A program made the position numbers and the translations under genes. This document shows, piece by piece, positions 9,496-18,126 of a DNA stretch of 64,000 nt (position 1 is its first letter; each line of letters begins with the position of its first letter). Origin of the DNA: CAVSUZ01 sp963791885. GTDB taxonomy: Bacteria; Pseudomonadota; Alphaproteobacteria; Acetobacterales; Acetobacteraceae. The notes under the pieces were generated by a model, which saw only the letters and a program-made list of their open reading frames with translations, had not been told where the DNA came from and ran no database searches. The stretch lies in contig CAWBUL010000006.1 of assembly GCA_963791885.1 (NCBI GenBank), positions 2,480,001 through 2,544,000 of the forward strand, in the 5' to 3' direction.

Positions 9496-12135
9496 ATGCC
9501 GAGCACCAATGACATCCGCGCCAATTTCCTGAGCTTTTTCGCCCGCAACGGTCACACCGTCGTGGAATCCTCCCCGCTCGTCCCTCGCAACGATCCGACC
9601 CTGCTCTTCACCAACGCGGGCATGGTCCAGTTCAAGAATGTCTTCACCGGGGCGGAGAAGCGTCCCTACAACCGCGCCGCCACTGCCCAGAAATGCGTCC
9701 GCGCCGGCGGCAAGCACAACGACCTGGACAACGTCGGCTACACCGCCCGACACCACACCTTCTTCGAGATGCTGGGCAATTTCAGCTTCGGCGATTACTT
9801 CAAGCCGCTCGCCATCGAACTGGCCTGGACCCTCGTCACCCGCGACTACGGCCTGCCGAAGGACCGCCTGCTGGTAACCGTTTTCGCGGAAGACGACGCC
9901 GCCGCCACCCTCTGGCACGACATTGCCGGCCTGCCCCACGACCGCATCATTCGCATCCCCACCTCCGACAATTTCTGGCGGATGGGCGACACCGGCCCCT
10001 GCGGCCCCTGCTCCGAGATCTTCTACGACCACGGCGACCACATTCCCGGTGGCCCGCCCGGCAGCCCCGATGAAGACGGCGACCGCTTCATCGAGATCTG
10101 GAATCTCGTCTTCATGCAGTTCGAGGAGGGGCCGCCCGGCGTGCGCCACCCGCTGCCCCGCCCCTCGATCGACACCGGCATGGGGCTGGAGCGGATGGCC
10201 GCGGTCCTCCAGGGCAAGCACGACAACTACGACATCGACATCATGCGCGCGCTAATCCTGGCCAGCGCCGAGGCCACGGGCACGGACCCCGACGGGCCCG
10301 CCCGCATCGCCCACCGCGTCATCGCCGATCATCTCCGCAGCACGTCGTTCCTGATGGCCGACGGCGTGCTGCCGTCCAATGAAGGCCGGGGGTACGTCCT
10401 CCGCCGCATCATGCGCCGCGCCATGCGCCACGCCCACATGATCGGCGCGCGCGATCCGTTGATGTGGCGCCTGGTCCCCGCACTCGTCCGGCAGATGGGC
10501 ACCGCCTATCCGGAACTCGCCCGTGCCGAGACGCTGATCGAAGAAACCCTCCAGCTCGAGGAAACCCGCTTCAAGGCCATGCTCGTCCGCGGCCTGCACC
10601 TGCTCGAGGACGAAACCGCCCGCCTCGGCGACGGCCAGCCTCTGCCCGGCAACGTGGCCTTCCGCCTCTACGACACCTATGGCTTCCCGCTCGATCTCAC
10701 CCAGGACGCCCTGCGCGAACAGGGCCGCACCGTGGACCTCGAAGGCTTTCGAACAGCGATGGCCGAGCAGCGCGCCCGCGCTCGCGCCGCCTGGGCCGGC
10801 TCAGGCGAAGCCGCCACCGAGAACGTCTGGTTCGAGATCAAGGAACGCGTCGGCGGCTCGGAATTCCTCGGCTACAGCACCGAGACCGCGGAGGGCGAGA
10901 TCGTCGCCCTGGTGGTGAACGGTGCGCCGGCGGACAGCGCGCCCGCCGGAACCGAGGTTGCCTTGGTGCTGAACCAAACCCCGTTCTACGCCGAAAGCGG
11001 CGGTCAGGTCGGCGATACCGGTGTGATCTCCGGCCCCGACGACCTGCGCATCGTCATCTCCGATACGCAGAAGAAGGTCGGCGACCTGATCGTGCATTCC
11101 GGCATCGTCGCCGCTGGAACCGCGCGGGTCGGCACCCCCGTGGTCGCCGACGTGGACCACGCCCGCCGCACCACCACCCGCGCCCACCACTCCGCCACCC
11201 ACCTGCTCCACGAAGCGCTGCGCCGCCGCCTGGGTACCCACGTCACGCAGAAGGGCAGCCTCAACGCGCCCGAGCGCCTGCGCTTCGATGTCAGTCAGCC
11301 GCGTCCGATCACACAAGAAGAACTCGCCGACGTCGAAGCCGAGGTGAACGCGAAAATCCGCGAGAACACCGAAGTCACCACCCGCCTCATGACTCCCGAT
11401 GCCGCCGTGGAAATGGGCGCCATGGCGCTGTTCGGCGAAAAATATGGTGAGGAAGTGCGCGTCGTGACGATGGGCGCACCCGACGGCAACAAGCCCGCCT
11501 GGTCCATCGAACTCTGCGGCGGTACGCATGTTCGCCGCACGGGCGATATCGGCTCTTTCAAGATCGTCTCCGAAGGTGCGGTCAGCGCCGGCATCCGCCG
11601 CATCGAGGCTGTCACCGGCGCCGCCGCCGAAGCTGTCATCGCGGCGAACGACCGTACGCTGCGCGAGTCCGCTGCCATCCTGCGTATCGCGCCGGAGGAT
11701 CTGCCTGAGCGCATCGGCGCGTTGCAGGACGAACGCCGTCGCCTCGAACGTCAGATCAGCGAGCTGCAGCGCAAGCTCGCCACCGGCGGCACGGCTGCCG
11801 AGATCGAGGACGTGAACGGCGTGAAGCTTGCCGCGCGTAACCTGGGCGAGGTTCCGGCACGCGACCTGAAATCACTCGCTGACACGATCGGCAAACAGCT
11901 TGGCAGCGGCGTGGTGGCGCTCGTGTCCACCGCCGAAGGCAAGGCGAGCATCGTGGTCGGCGTCTCCCCCGATCTGACGCCGCGCTTCAACGCGATCGAA
12001 CTGGTGCGCGCCGCCTCAGCAGCGGTCGGCGGCAAAGGCGGCGGCGGCCGCCCCGATCTAGCACAGGCCGGCGGCCCTGATGGCGCGCAGGCTGACGCCG
12101 CTCTTGGAGCCGTGCGCGCGGCACTCGGTGCATAG
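9496..12135 (+). CDS. alaS: Alanyl-tRNA synthetase
   Basis: Charges tRNA-Ala with alanine in the cytoplasm. The ATG at 9496 gives the standard start 'MPSTNDIRANFLSFFARNGH' and 879 residues; an upstream ATG at 9418 would add 26 atypical residues. Visible: class II motif 2 region 'KCVRAGGKHNDLDNVGYTAR', 'TFFEMLGNFSFGDYFK', the editing-domain zinc motif 'HHSATHLLHEAL' with 'CGGTHVRRTGDI', and the C-terminal DHHA1 domain with the Gly-rich 'GGKGGGGRPDLAQAGG'. Complete. Confidence 0.98.
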   Translation: MPSTNDIRANFLSFFARNGHTVVESSPLVPRNDPTLLFTNAGMVQFKNVFTGAEKRPYNRAATAQKCVRAGGKHNDLDNVGYTARHHTFFEMLGNFSFGDYFKPLAIELAWTLVTRDYGLPKDRLLVTVFAEDDAAATLWHDIAGLPHDRIIRIPTSDNFWRMGDTGPCGPCSEIFYDHGDHIPGGPPGSPDEDGDRFIEIWNLVFMQFEEGPPGVRHPLPRPSIDTGMGLERMAAVLQGKHDNYDIDIMRALILASAEATGTDPDGPARIAHRVIADHLRSTSFLMADGVLPSNEGRGYVLRRIMRRAMRHAHMIGARDPLMWRLVPALVRQMGTAYPELARAETLIEETLQLEETRFKAMLVRGLHLLEDETARLGDGQPLPGNVAFRLYDTYGFPLDLTQDALREQGRTVDLEGFRTAMAEQRARARAAWAGSGEAATENVWFEIKERVGGSEFLGYSTETAEGEIVALVVNGAPADSAPAGTEVALVLNQTPFYAESGGQVGDTGVISGPDDLRIVISDTQKKVGDLIVHSGIVAAGTARVGTPVVADVDHARRTTTRAHHSATHLLHEALRRRLGTHVTQKGSLNAPERLRFDVSQPRPITQEELADVEAEVNAKIRENTEVTTRLMTPDAAVEMGAMALFGEKYGEEVRVVTMGAPDGNKPAWSIELCGGTHVRRTGDIGSFKIVSEGAVSAGIRRIEAVTGAAAEAVIAANDRTLRESAAILRIAPEDLPERIGALQDERRRLERQISELQRKLATGGTAAEIEDVNGVKLAARNLGEVPARDLKSLADTIGKQLGSGVVALVSTAEGKASIVVGVSPDLTPRFNAIELVRAASAAVGGKGGGGRPDLAQAGGPDGAQADAALGAVRAALGA

Positions 12136-12271
12136 CGCCGGCAAGCCCGTCTCGTATCTATCTCACCCATAGGCTGTGGCCAGCGACCCGGTTGGTAACC
12201 CGCCTGTGAGATGATCCGCGCGCCTGGTCGGGTCATGTGAACACCCCCCCACAGGACAGGACACCTACGGC

Positions 12272-13546
12272 ATGGCGGAGGCTCGGCTGATCGCGTTCTA
12301 CCTGCCGCAGTTCCACCCGATCAGGGAGAACGATGCGTGGTGGGGCGCCGGCTTCACCGAGTGGACCAACGTCGCCAAGGCGAAACCGTTGTTTCCCGGG
12401 CACATGCAGCCGCGCCTGCCGGCCGACCTGGGCTTTTACGACCTGCGGGTGCCCGAGGTCCGCGCGGCGCAGGCGCGCCTGGCGCGCGACTGCGGCGTGG
12501 AGGGCTTCTGCTATTGGCATTACTGGTTTGGCAATGGCCAGCGCCTCCTCGAACGACCCTTCGAGGAGGTCCGCGACAGCGGCCAGCCGGACTTCCCGTT
12601 CTGCCTGGCCTGGGCGAACCAGTCTTGGACCGGGATCTGGCACGGCAACCCGAAATCTGTGTTGATGAAGCAGGAATATCCGGGGCCTGAGGACGAGGCG
12701 GCGCACTTCGCCTGGGCATTGCCGGCGTTCCGCGATCCGCGGCACATGCGCGTGGATGGCAAACCGATTTTCGTGGTCTTCGCGCCGCACGACTTGCCGT
12801 CGACCACCGGCTTCATCACCCATTGGAGGCGCTTGGCGGCCGAGGCTGGGCTGCCCGGCCTTTATTTCGTCGCCATCACCAATATCTATCGGCGCGGCGT
12901 CGACCTCTACCGCAATCCCATTCTGGAGCCGTTCGACGCGGTAACGCCGCTCGTGCCGCAGGAATTCCTGGAAGGCGCGGGGCGACGGTCGCCGTTCGAC
13001 TTGGCGCGCGCGGTTCGCGAGCGTCATTTCGGCCCGCGGTTCGAGCGATTGACGAAGCCGTTCCGACGGCCGGCGCGCTTTCCATTCGCGCGCGTCGTCT
13101 CGCGCGCGCTCGAGACCATGCCGGACGAACCGCGCTTCCACCCATGCGTGCTGCCTGACTGGGACAACACGCCCCGCTCCGGCCCTAGGGGGGTCGTGTA
13201 TGAGGGCGCGACGCCGGAGCTGTTCGAGCGCTATCTCGCGAAGGCCGTCGCGAGGGTGGAAGGGAGGCCGGACCAGCACAAGATCGTCTTCCTCAAGGCC
13301 TGGAATGAATGGGCCGAGGGGAACTACGTCGAGCCGGACGCCCGCCATGGTCACGGCTACCTGGACGCAATCCGCAATGTGATGCTGCGCCCCGATCGAC
13401 GGGCGGAGCTGAAGGCAGGCCGGTCGCAAGGGTCTTGGCGCGAATTCGGAGGTCGCCTTGGAGGAAAGACGAACGCTGCCCGCATGTCGATTGGGGAGAT
13501 CAACGAAGCCATAGCTGAAGCCGGCGCGGCTGTGGGCAAAGAATGA
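12272..13546 (+). CDS. Glycosyltransferase WbsX / GH99-like protein
   Basis: The 424-residue protein opens with 'RLIAFYLPQFHPIRENDAWW' and 'GAGFTEWTNVAKAKPLFPGH', the hallmark of the WbsX (Glyco_tran_WbsX) family, which adopts a GH99-like TIM barrel. Further family blocks are 'GVEGFCYWHYWFGNGQRLLE', 'FCLAWANQSWTGIW' and near the end 'FLKAWNEWAEGNYVEPD'. Members occur in O-antigen, capsule or rhamnan clusters and act on cell-surface polysaccharide; no such cluster is adjacent here. Its stop codon overlaps the ATG of a toxin-gene remnant (ATGA). Confidence 0.88.
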   Translation: MAEARLIAFYLPQFHPIRENDAWWGAGFTEWTNVAKAKPLFPGHMQPRLPADLGFYDLRVPEVRAAQARLARDCGVEGFCYWHYWFGNGQRLLERPFEEVRDSGQPDFPFCLAWANQSWTGIWHGNPKSVLMKQEYPGPEDEAAHFAWALPAFRDPRHMRVDGKPIFVVFAPHDLPSTTGFITHWRRLAAEAGLPGLYFVAITNIYRRGVDLYRNPILEPFDAVTPLVPQEFLEGAGRRSPFDLARAVRERHFGPRFERLTKPFRRPARFPFARVVSRALETMPDEPRFHPCVLPDWDNTPRSGPRGVVYEGATPELFERYLAKAVARVEGRPDQHKIVFLKAWNEWAEGNYVEPDARHGHGYLDAIRNVMLRPDRRAELKAGRSQGSWREFGGRLGGKTNAARMSIGEINEAIAEAGAAVGKE

Positions 13547-13620
13547 GAGTAGCGGTCGATACCAACGTCCTGCTGCGGGCGGCCGTGACCGACGACACGC
13601 TCAACAGAAGATCGCGATAA
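13543..13620 (+). pseudogene. VapC-like PIN-domain toxin, N-terminal remnant
   Basis: The ATG overlaps the preceding stop (ATGA). The 25 residues begin 'MRVAVDTNVLLRAAVTDD', the classic first beta strand and catalytic Asp of a type II PIN-domain ribonuclease toxin, then hit a stop at 13618-13620. In another frame just after it, 'INTFDGANLVAV' weakly resembles the C-terminal 'TFD' strand of PIN domains, as if the middle was deleted. No antitoxin gene is visible. Too short to function. Confidence 0.65.
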
Positions 13621-14019
13621 ATACCTTTGATGGCGCGAATCTTGTTGCCGTACGATGCCTCTCTAGAACCGCCGCCGTCCGAAGGTCACGTCCGCGTCCA
13701 CCCGTACCACTGCGGCGCCTTCGCCTTTTCCCAGCGCATGATTCTTTCCGTTGCGTACTCCCCCTGCTGTCCAGGAGGATGTGCGGGTATCCCGATCAAG
13801 GTACCGGGCGTCGGATCGTGGTGCGTTGGCTCGAACCGCGCCCGCGATTCCGCCGGCGCCCGCGTGTGGTCTTCGGAATCCAGGCTCCAGTAGAATACGG
13901 TTTGCCGTTCGGATGGGGCTGGCTCTCTGGAAGCGGCTAGGCACAACGTCCACTGAACACTCGCTTGCAAGAATTCCGCCGCCCCGTAGGTTCCGCGCGT
14001 ATCACCCCGGGAGGAAAAC
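13621..14019. other. Intergenic, no supported gene
   Basis: About 400 bases between the VapC remnant and the next gene. Several overlapping short frames are open on both strands, none with a recognisable domain or a good start. GGGAGGA at about 14009-14015 is the ribosome site of the gene at 14020. Confidence 0.6.
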
Positions 14020-14595
14020 ATGTCCCTCGATCCGAACCGCCTGATCCTGACCGGCGAAAATCCCTTCATCCGCCTGAGTGAAACCGATGGCGGCACCACA
14101 ACGACCAACGCCAGCTTCTGGCGTATCCTGATCTCGCCCGCCGGCCCCGGCCACGTGCTCTACATGAAAAGCGAACTGACCCAGGACCGCTGGAAAATCT
14201 ACTCCGACAACATCGCCATGGCGCGCTGGCTGCAGAACACCGTGCAGGGCATGCTCAACAGCGAACTCGCGGATACCTCCCTTCCGGTCGCGGATGCGGA
14301 GTTCGATAAAATGGGCGACGCGCGGGACTTCTGGACCGAGCGCGCGGTATCGCACGACGAGGAAATCACACTCACCTGGTACAATATCGGCGAACCATTG
14401 CTGATCCATACCCAGCCCGGGCCGCCGCCCGGCCGCAAATATGGCGTCTGCACCGTGCTGATCCCGGCGCTAGGCGCGCGCCTGGCGGTCAACGGAGCGC
14501 AGGCGAAAGGGCGTCCGTTCCCAACTCAGCGCGAGGGAAAGCCCTTCAGCACCTGCGCCCTGGCATTCTCCGAAAGCTGGACCGAGGCGCGCTAA
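14020..14595 (+). CDS. Conserved hypothetical protein, 191 aa
   Basis: A strong ribosome site (GGGAGGAAAA) precedes the ATG. The protein is soluble, with no signal peptide or membrane helix; it looks like a small beta-rich enzyme-like protein ('FWRILISPAGPGHVLYMKSE', 'ARWLQNTVQGML', 'EITLTWYNIGEPLLIHTQPG'). I do not recognise the family and assign no function. Codon use matches the neighbouring genes, so it is a real gene. The second 1171-bp IS630 has inserted 26 bp downstream of its stop. Confidence 0.75.
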   Translation: MSLDPNRLILTGENPFIRLSETDGGTTTTNASFWRILISPAGPGHVLYMKSELTQDRWKIYSDNIAMARWLQNTVQGMLNSELADTSLPVADAEFDKMGDARDFWTERAVSHDEEITLTWYNIGEPLLIHTQPGPPPGRKYGVCTVLIPALGARLAVNGAQAKGRPFPTQREGKPFSTCALAFSESWTEAR

Positions 14596-14621
14596 CCCCG
14601 CACAGCGGGACGCACAACTTA

Positions 14622-15792
14622 TACCAAATCCCCCTCACGAAGACTCACGTGGGGGATTCCCCGACGCGGGTGTGATCTGATTCAACCTCGGCGGACCGAA
14701 GGAGGTTTGCCATGGGAAGCCCGATCCCACTGAGATCAGACTACAATGCGGGACAACTGCGGCGTATTGCCCGCGACAGCAAGGATGCCGACCAGGTTCG
14801 GCGGCTGCTGTCACTGGCGCTGATCTACGGCGGAGGCAGCCGGACCGAGGCAGCGCAGGCAGGCGGCGTGGGGCTGCAAGTGGTGCGCGACTGGGTACTG
14901 CGGTTCAATGCGAACGGCCCTGGAGGGCTGATCGACCGCAAGGCTCCAGGACAGCCATCCAGACTTGATGCGAGGCATCGTGCCGCGCTGGCAGCGATGG
15001 TCGAGAACGGCCCGATCCCGGCGGTACACGGCGTCGTCCGCTGGCGCATCATCGATCTCTGCCAATGCTTATGGGACGAATACGGGACCAACGTCTCGAA
15101 ACAGACGCTGAGCCGGGAGCTGCGAGCCATGGGATATCGCAAGCTGTCGGCACGTCCGCGCCATCACGCGCAAGCCGCGGGCGCTATCGAGACGTTCAAA
15201 AAAACTGGCCTGCGACAGTGGAGGCGATCGCGCGCGAGCGGAGCCTCGATCGCAGCGATATAGAGGTGTGGTTCGGCGACGAAGCCAGGATCGGCCAGAA
15301 GAACAAGATCACCCGTCGCTGGGCTCGGCGCGGCACCCGCCCCTCGGCGCCATCAGACCAGCGAACCGCCTCGACCTATATTTTCGGTGCCATCTGCCCG
15401 GCCGAGGGCAAGGCTGTCGGCTTGATCCTGCCCTGGTGCAACACGGCGATGATGAACCTGCATCTGGCGGCGATCTCGGCTGATATCGCTCCAGGCCGCC
15501 ACGCGGCGCTGTTGCTCGACCAGGCGGGCTGGCATCTCTCGCGCCAGCTGTCGGTGCCGGACAACATCACAATTGTTCCACTGCCGCCGAAATGCCCCGA
15601 ACTCAACGCGCAGGAGAACGTCTGGCAGTTCATGCGCGATAACTGGCTCTCCAATCGGGTGTTCGACGACACCGACGCGCTGCTCGATCACTGCTGCGAG
15701 GCGTGGAATAAGCTGGAGGCGCGGCCGTGGGCCATCATGTCGCTCGGATTGCGCGATTGGGCGCATCGGTCGTGATCAGAGGGATTTGGTAT
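14622..15792 (+). mobile_element. IS630-family element, 1171 bp, second copy
   Basis: Ends are inverted (TACCAAATCC at the left, GGATTTGGTA at the right), flanked by TA at 14620-14621 and 15793-15794. The length equals that of the element at 247-1417, and the transposase is homologous with the same A7 frameshift site, but the end sequences differ, so they are related rather than recent copies of each other. Inserted between genes, with no coding damage visible. Confidence 0.9.
14712..15775 (+). CDS. IS630-family transposase, -1 frameshift product
   Basis: Frame one encodes the DNA-binding part: 'KDADQVRRLLSLALIYGGGS' and 'GLQVVRDWVLRFNANGPGGL', ending with 'AIETFKKTG'. At seven A residues (15198-15204) a -1 slip gives 'FKKNWPATVEAIARERSLD' and the DDE domain: 'DIEVWFGDEARIGQKNK', 'HAALLLDQAGWH', 'PPKCPELNAQENVWQFM'. 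The joined product is 354 residues, full length for the family. GGAGG (14700-14704) precedes the ATG. This copy looks competent. Confidence 0.88.
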
Positions 15793-15796
15793 TAGT

Positions 15797-17377
15797 TCAA
15801 TGCCCCACGGCCATCGGCTCATTCGCCGAAGAGGTGCGCAGCGGCAGGTCGCGCATCCCGAACGCCACCACCAGCGCGACCGCCATCGCCACAGCGCACG
15901 CCAGGAACGCGATGTGAAACGCCCCGGCCATCGCCGCATGCACATGCGGCAGCATCGCCGGCGTTACCCCGGGCAACGAACCGCTGCTTTGACGCACTTC
16001 GCCCAGGTCGATATGCGCGGTGATGCCCAACTCCGCGAGCCGCGTCGCGAAGCCGCCGGCGAGCAACGCGCCCACCAGTGTGCTGCCGAACGCACCACCC
16101 ATGGACCGAAGGAATAGAATGCACCCGGTGGCAGCGCCGACATCGCGCTGGGCGGCGGCATTCTGCACAACGACCAGCGAGCTTGGCATGATCATGCCGA
16201 CGCCGAAGCCCAGGAACGCCTGGAATACCACCAGGGTAAAGCGTGACGTATCCGCGTTGATGAATGCGAGCAGGATGAAGCCGACGACGCACGCAACAAG
16301 TTCCGCGAGCATGATCCCTTTCATCTTCCCGTGCCGCCGCGCCAGCGTCCCGGCACACCAGGCGCCCACGCAGTTGGACGCGAGGAAAGGCACCACCAGC
16401 GCGCCGGAGGACCCGGCATCCACATCACGCACCAGCTGAAAGAACAGCGGCAGCAGGAAGCTGGCGCCGAACAGCGCGAAGGCGCCGAAGAACGCGATCG
16501 TGACGCCGCTCACGAACACGGCATTTGCGAACAGCCGAGGAGGCAGCAGCGGATCGGCGAACCGGCGCTCCTGCTGCGTGAGCGCGACAATCAATACTAA
16601 GCCCGCCAGACCGAGGCCCACGACGGGCCATGACAGCCAAGGCATCTCCACACCGCCCCAACTGAGCACGATCAGCCAGCAACTGATCGCGGCGGTCAGC
16701 AATCCGGCGCCCGCCCAGTCGATCCGCACTTGCTTCGCGCGGGGCTGCAGCAACCGCAGTGCACGGTCGCACAGCACCATCGCGATCAGCGCCAGCGGCA
16801 GATTCATCCAGAAGATCCACCGCCACGACAGGTGGTCGGTGGCCCAGCCGCCGATGATCGGACCAGCGATGGAGGCGATGCCCCAGGTCGAGGCCATGTA
16901 GCCCTGGTAGCGTCCACGCTCCCGCGGGCTGACCACGTCGGCGATCGCCGCCTGGGCCATCGCCATCAACCCGCCGCCGCCCACACCCTGCAGCGCACGG
17001 GCCCCGATCAGTTGCGGTAGGTTCGCAGCCATCGCGCAGCACCCCGAGGCGATGAAGAACACCGCCAGCGCAATCAGCAGCAGGACCCGTCGCCCGTAGA
17101 TATCCGACAGCTTCCCGTAGATCGGCGTCATCGCCGTCGACGTGAGCAGATAGGCCGACACAATCCACGCCAGATGGCTGAACCCATTGAGGTCGGCGGC
17201 GATAGCCGGGACCGCAGGGATGACCACCGTCTGGTCGATCGCTGCAAGGAAGATGCAAAGCAGGATGCCGGAGATGACGTGCAGGATCTGCTGATGCGTG
17301 AAGCGGGTGCGAGCCTCAGCCTGGGCTGGCATGAGCGAGACCGACATGAGCGAGGATTGCGTGCCTGAGCCGTCCAT
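15797..17377 (-). CDS. DHA2-family MFS efflux transporter, 14 TMS
   Basis: A 526-residue inner-membrane antiporter. I chose the ATG at 17377 (GGGAAG just upstream) over one 27 codons earlier. Helix 1 carries 'LAAIDQTVVIPAVPAIAADL'; motif A 'GKLSDIYGRRVLLLIALAVF'; motif B 'RALQGVGGGGLMAMAQAAIA'; motif C 'GIASIAGPIIGGWATDH'. The fungal-TRI12/MDR-like pattern suggests export of drugs or metabolites. The IS630 insertion lies just past its stop, so its terminator may have been replaced. Confidence 0.92.
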   Translation of the reverse strand: MDGSGTQSSLMSVSLMPAQAEARTRFTHQQILHVISGILLCIFLAAIDQTVVIPAVPAIAADLNGFSHLAWIVSAYLLTSTAMTPIYGKLSDIYGRRVLLLIALAVFFIASGCCAMAANLPQLIGARALQGVGGGGLMAMAQAAIADVVSPRERGRYQGYMASTWGIASIAGPIIGGWATDHLSWRWIFWMNLPLALIAMVLCDRALRLLQPRAKQVRIDWAGAGLLTAAISCWLIVLSWGGVEMPWLSWPVVGLGLAGLVLIVALTQQERRFADPLLPPRLFANAVFVSGVTIAFFGAFALFGASFLLPLFFQLVRDVDAGSSGALVVPFLASNCVGAWCAGTLARRHGKMKGIMLAELVACVVGFILLAFINADTSRFTLVVFQAFLGFGVGMIMPSSLVVVQNAAAQRDVGAATGCILFLRSMGGAFGSTLVGALLAGGFATRLAELGITAHIDLGEVRQSSGSLPGVTPAMLPHVHAAMAGAFHIAFLACAVAMAVALVVAFGMRDLPLRTSSANEPMAVGH

Positions 17378-17506
17378 CTGTCTTCCCGTCCCAAGCGACC
17401 GTTGCGCCGCTCGGAATATGGTGCAGCGCAACATAATACGACAGGGCCACTGACTCAACCCTGTTTTGCATCCTGCGGGTGGATGGATCCTGACTCTAGC
17501 CGCTGA

Positions 17507-17920
17507 TCAGGACGCGATCTGGGTATTCGCACTCTTGTAGTCCTGCTCCGACACCGGCTGACCCCAGTCAGTGCCCTCCGGTTTGCTCTCCAGCAGCGAA
17601 ATATGCGCGAACAAGGAGCCTTCCGAGGCGCCGTGCCAATGCTCCACGCCCGGTTGAACGCTTGCGACATCGCCGGGACGAAGAGCGTTCGCCTTTTCAC
17701 CCTTGATCTGCAGAATGCCAACGCCCGTCGTCACCACCAGCACCTGGCGCATGTCGTGCTTGTGCCAGTTGGTTCGCGCGCCCGGCGTGAAGGTAACGGT
17801 CGTTGCATTGGTCTTCGAGGAACCCTCGGCCCGCGCCAGCGGATCCTGAAAAACCGAGCCGGTGAAATTCTGCGCCGGCGCGGCGCGTGCTTGGCGTGAT
17901 GCAGCTGATTGGATTGTCAT
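17507..17920 (-). CDS. Cupin-domain protein
   Basis: A 137-residue single-domain cupin. The first metal motif reads 'GARTNWHKHDMRQVLVVTTG' (two His, then a Gln/Arg where Glu is usual), the second 'LRPGDVASVQPGVEHWHGAS' (His). Such small cupins act as metal-dependent carboxymuconolactone-type or quercetinase-like enzymes or as ligand sensors. It lies upstream of the DHA2 pump on the same strand, with about 130 bp between them, so co-expression is possible. No specific substrate can be named. Confidence 0.85.
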   Translation of the reverse strand: MTIQSAASRQARAAPAQNFTGSVFQDPLARAEGSSKTNATTVTFTPGARTNWHKHDMRQVLVVTTGVGILQIKGEKANALRPGDVASVQPGVEHWHGASEGSLFAHISLLESKPEGTDWGQPVSEQDYKSANTQIAS

Positions 17921-18089
17921 CGTCTCGCTCCGCTTCTACGTGTGGTGATTACGACGGCTACTGTGCATGGGCGATCCCCGATCGCCCAGACATACGAAGC
18001 CACCGCCGCGTCTTCGGCCGACGTAAATGCAGCCCCGTGACCATCCGCCAGCGGTGAGATGAGCCCATTCTGTCCCATCAGGGCACTGT

Positions 18090-18116
18090 GCGCGGTCACT
18101 TTACTGTTGACCGCGC
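18090..18116 (-). terminator. Perfect 9-bp hairpin just past the dhaKL stop
   Basis: GCGCGGTCA (18090-18098) pairs with TGACCGCGC (18108-18116) around a 9-base loop, 11 bases downstream of the kinase stop. It lacks a clear T tract, so it may be a weak terminator, an mRNA-stabilising hairpin or an operator for the genes around it. Confidence 0.45.
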
Positions 18117-18126
18117 CAATGCTCTG

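Noticed and set aside
13686..14108. A 140-codon minus-strand gene upstream of the 14020 gene
   Set aside because: It overlaps the start of a well-supported gene, has no recognisable domain and an atypical composition.
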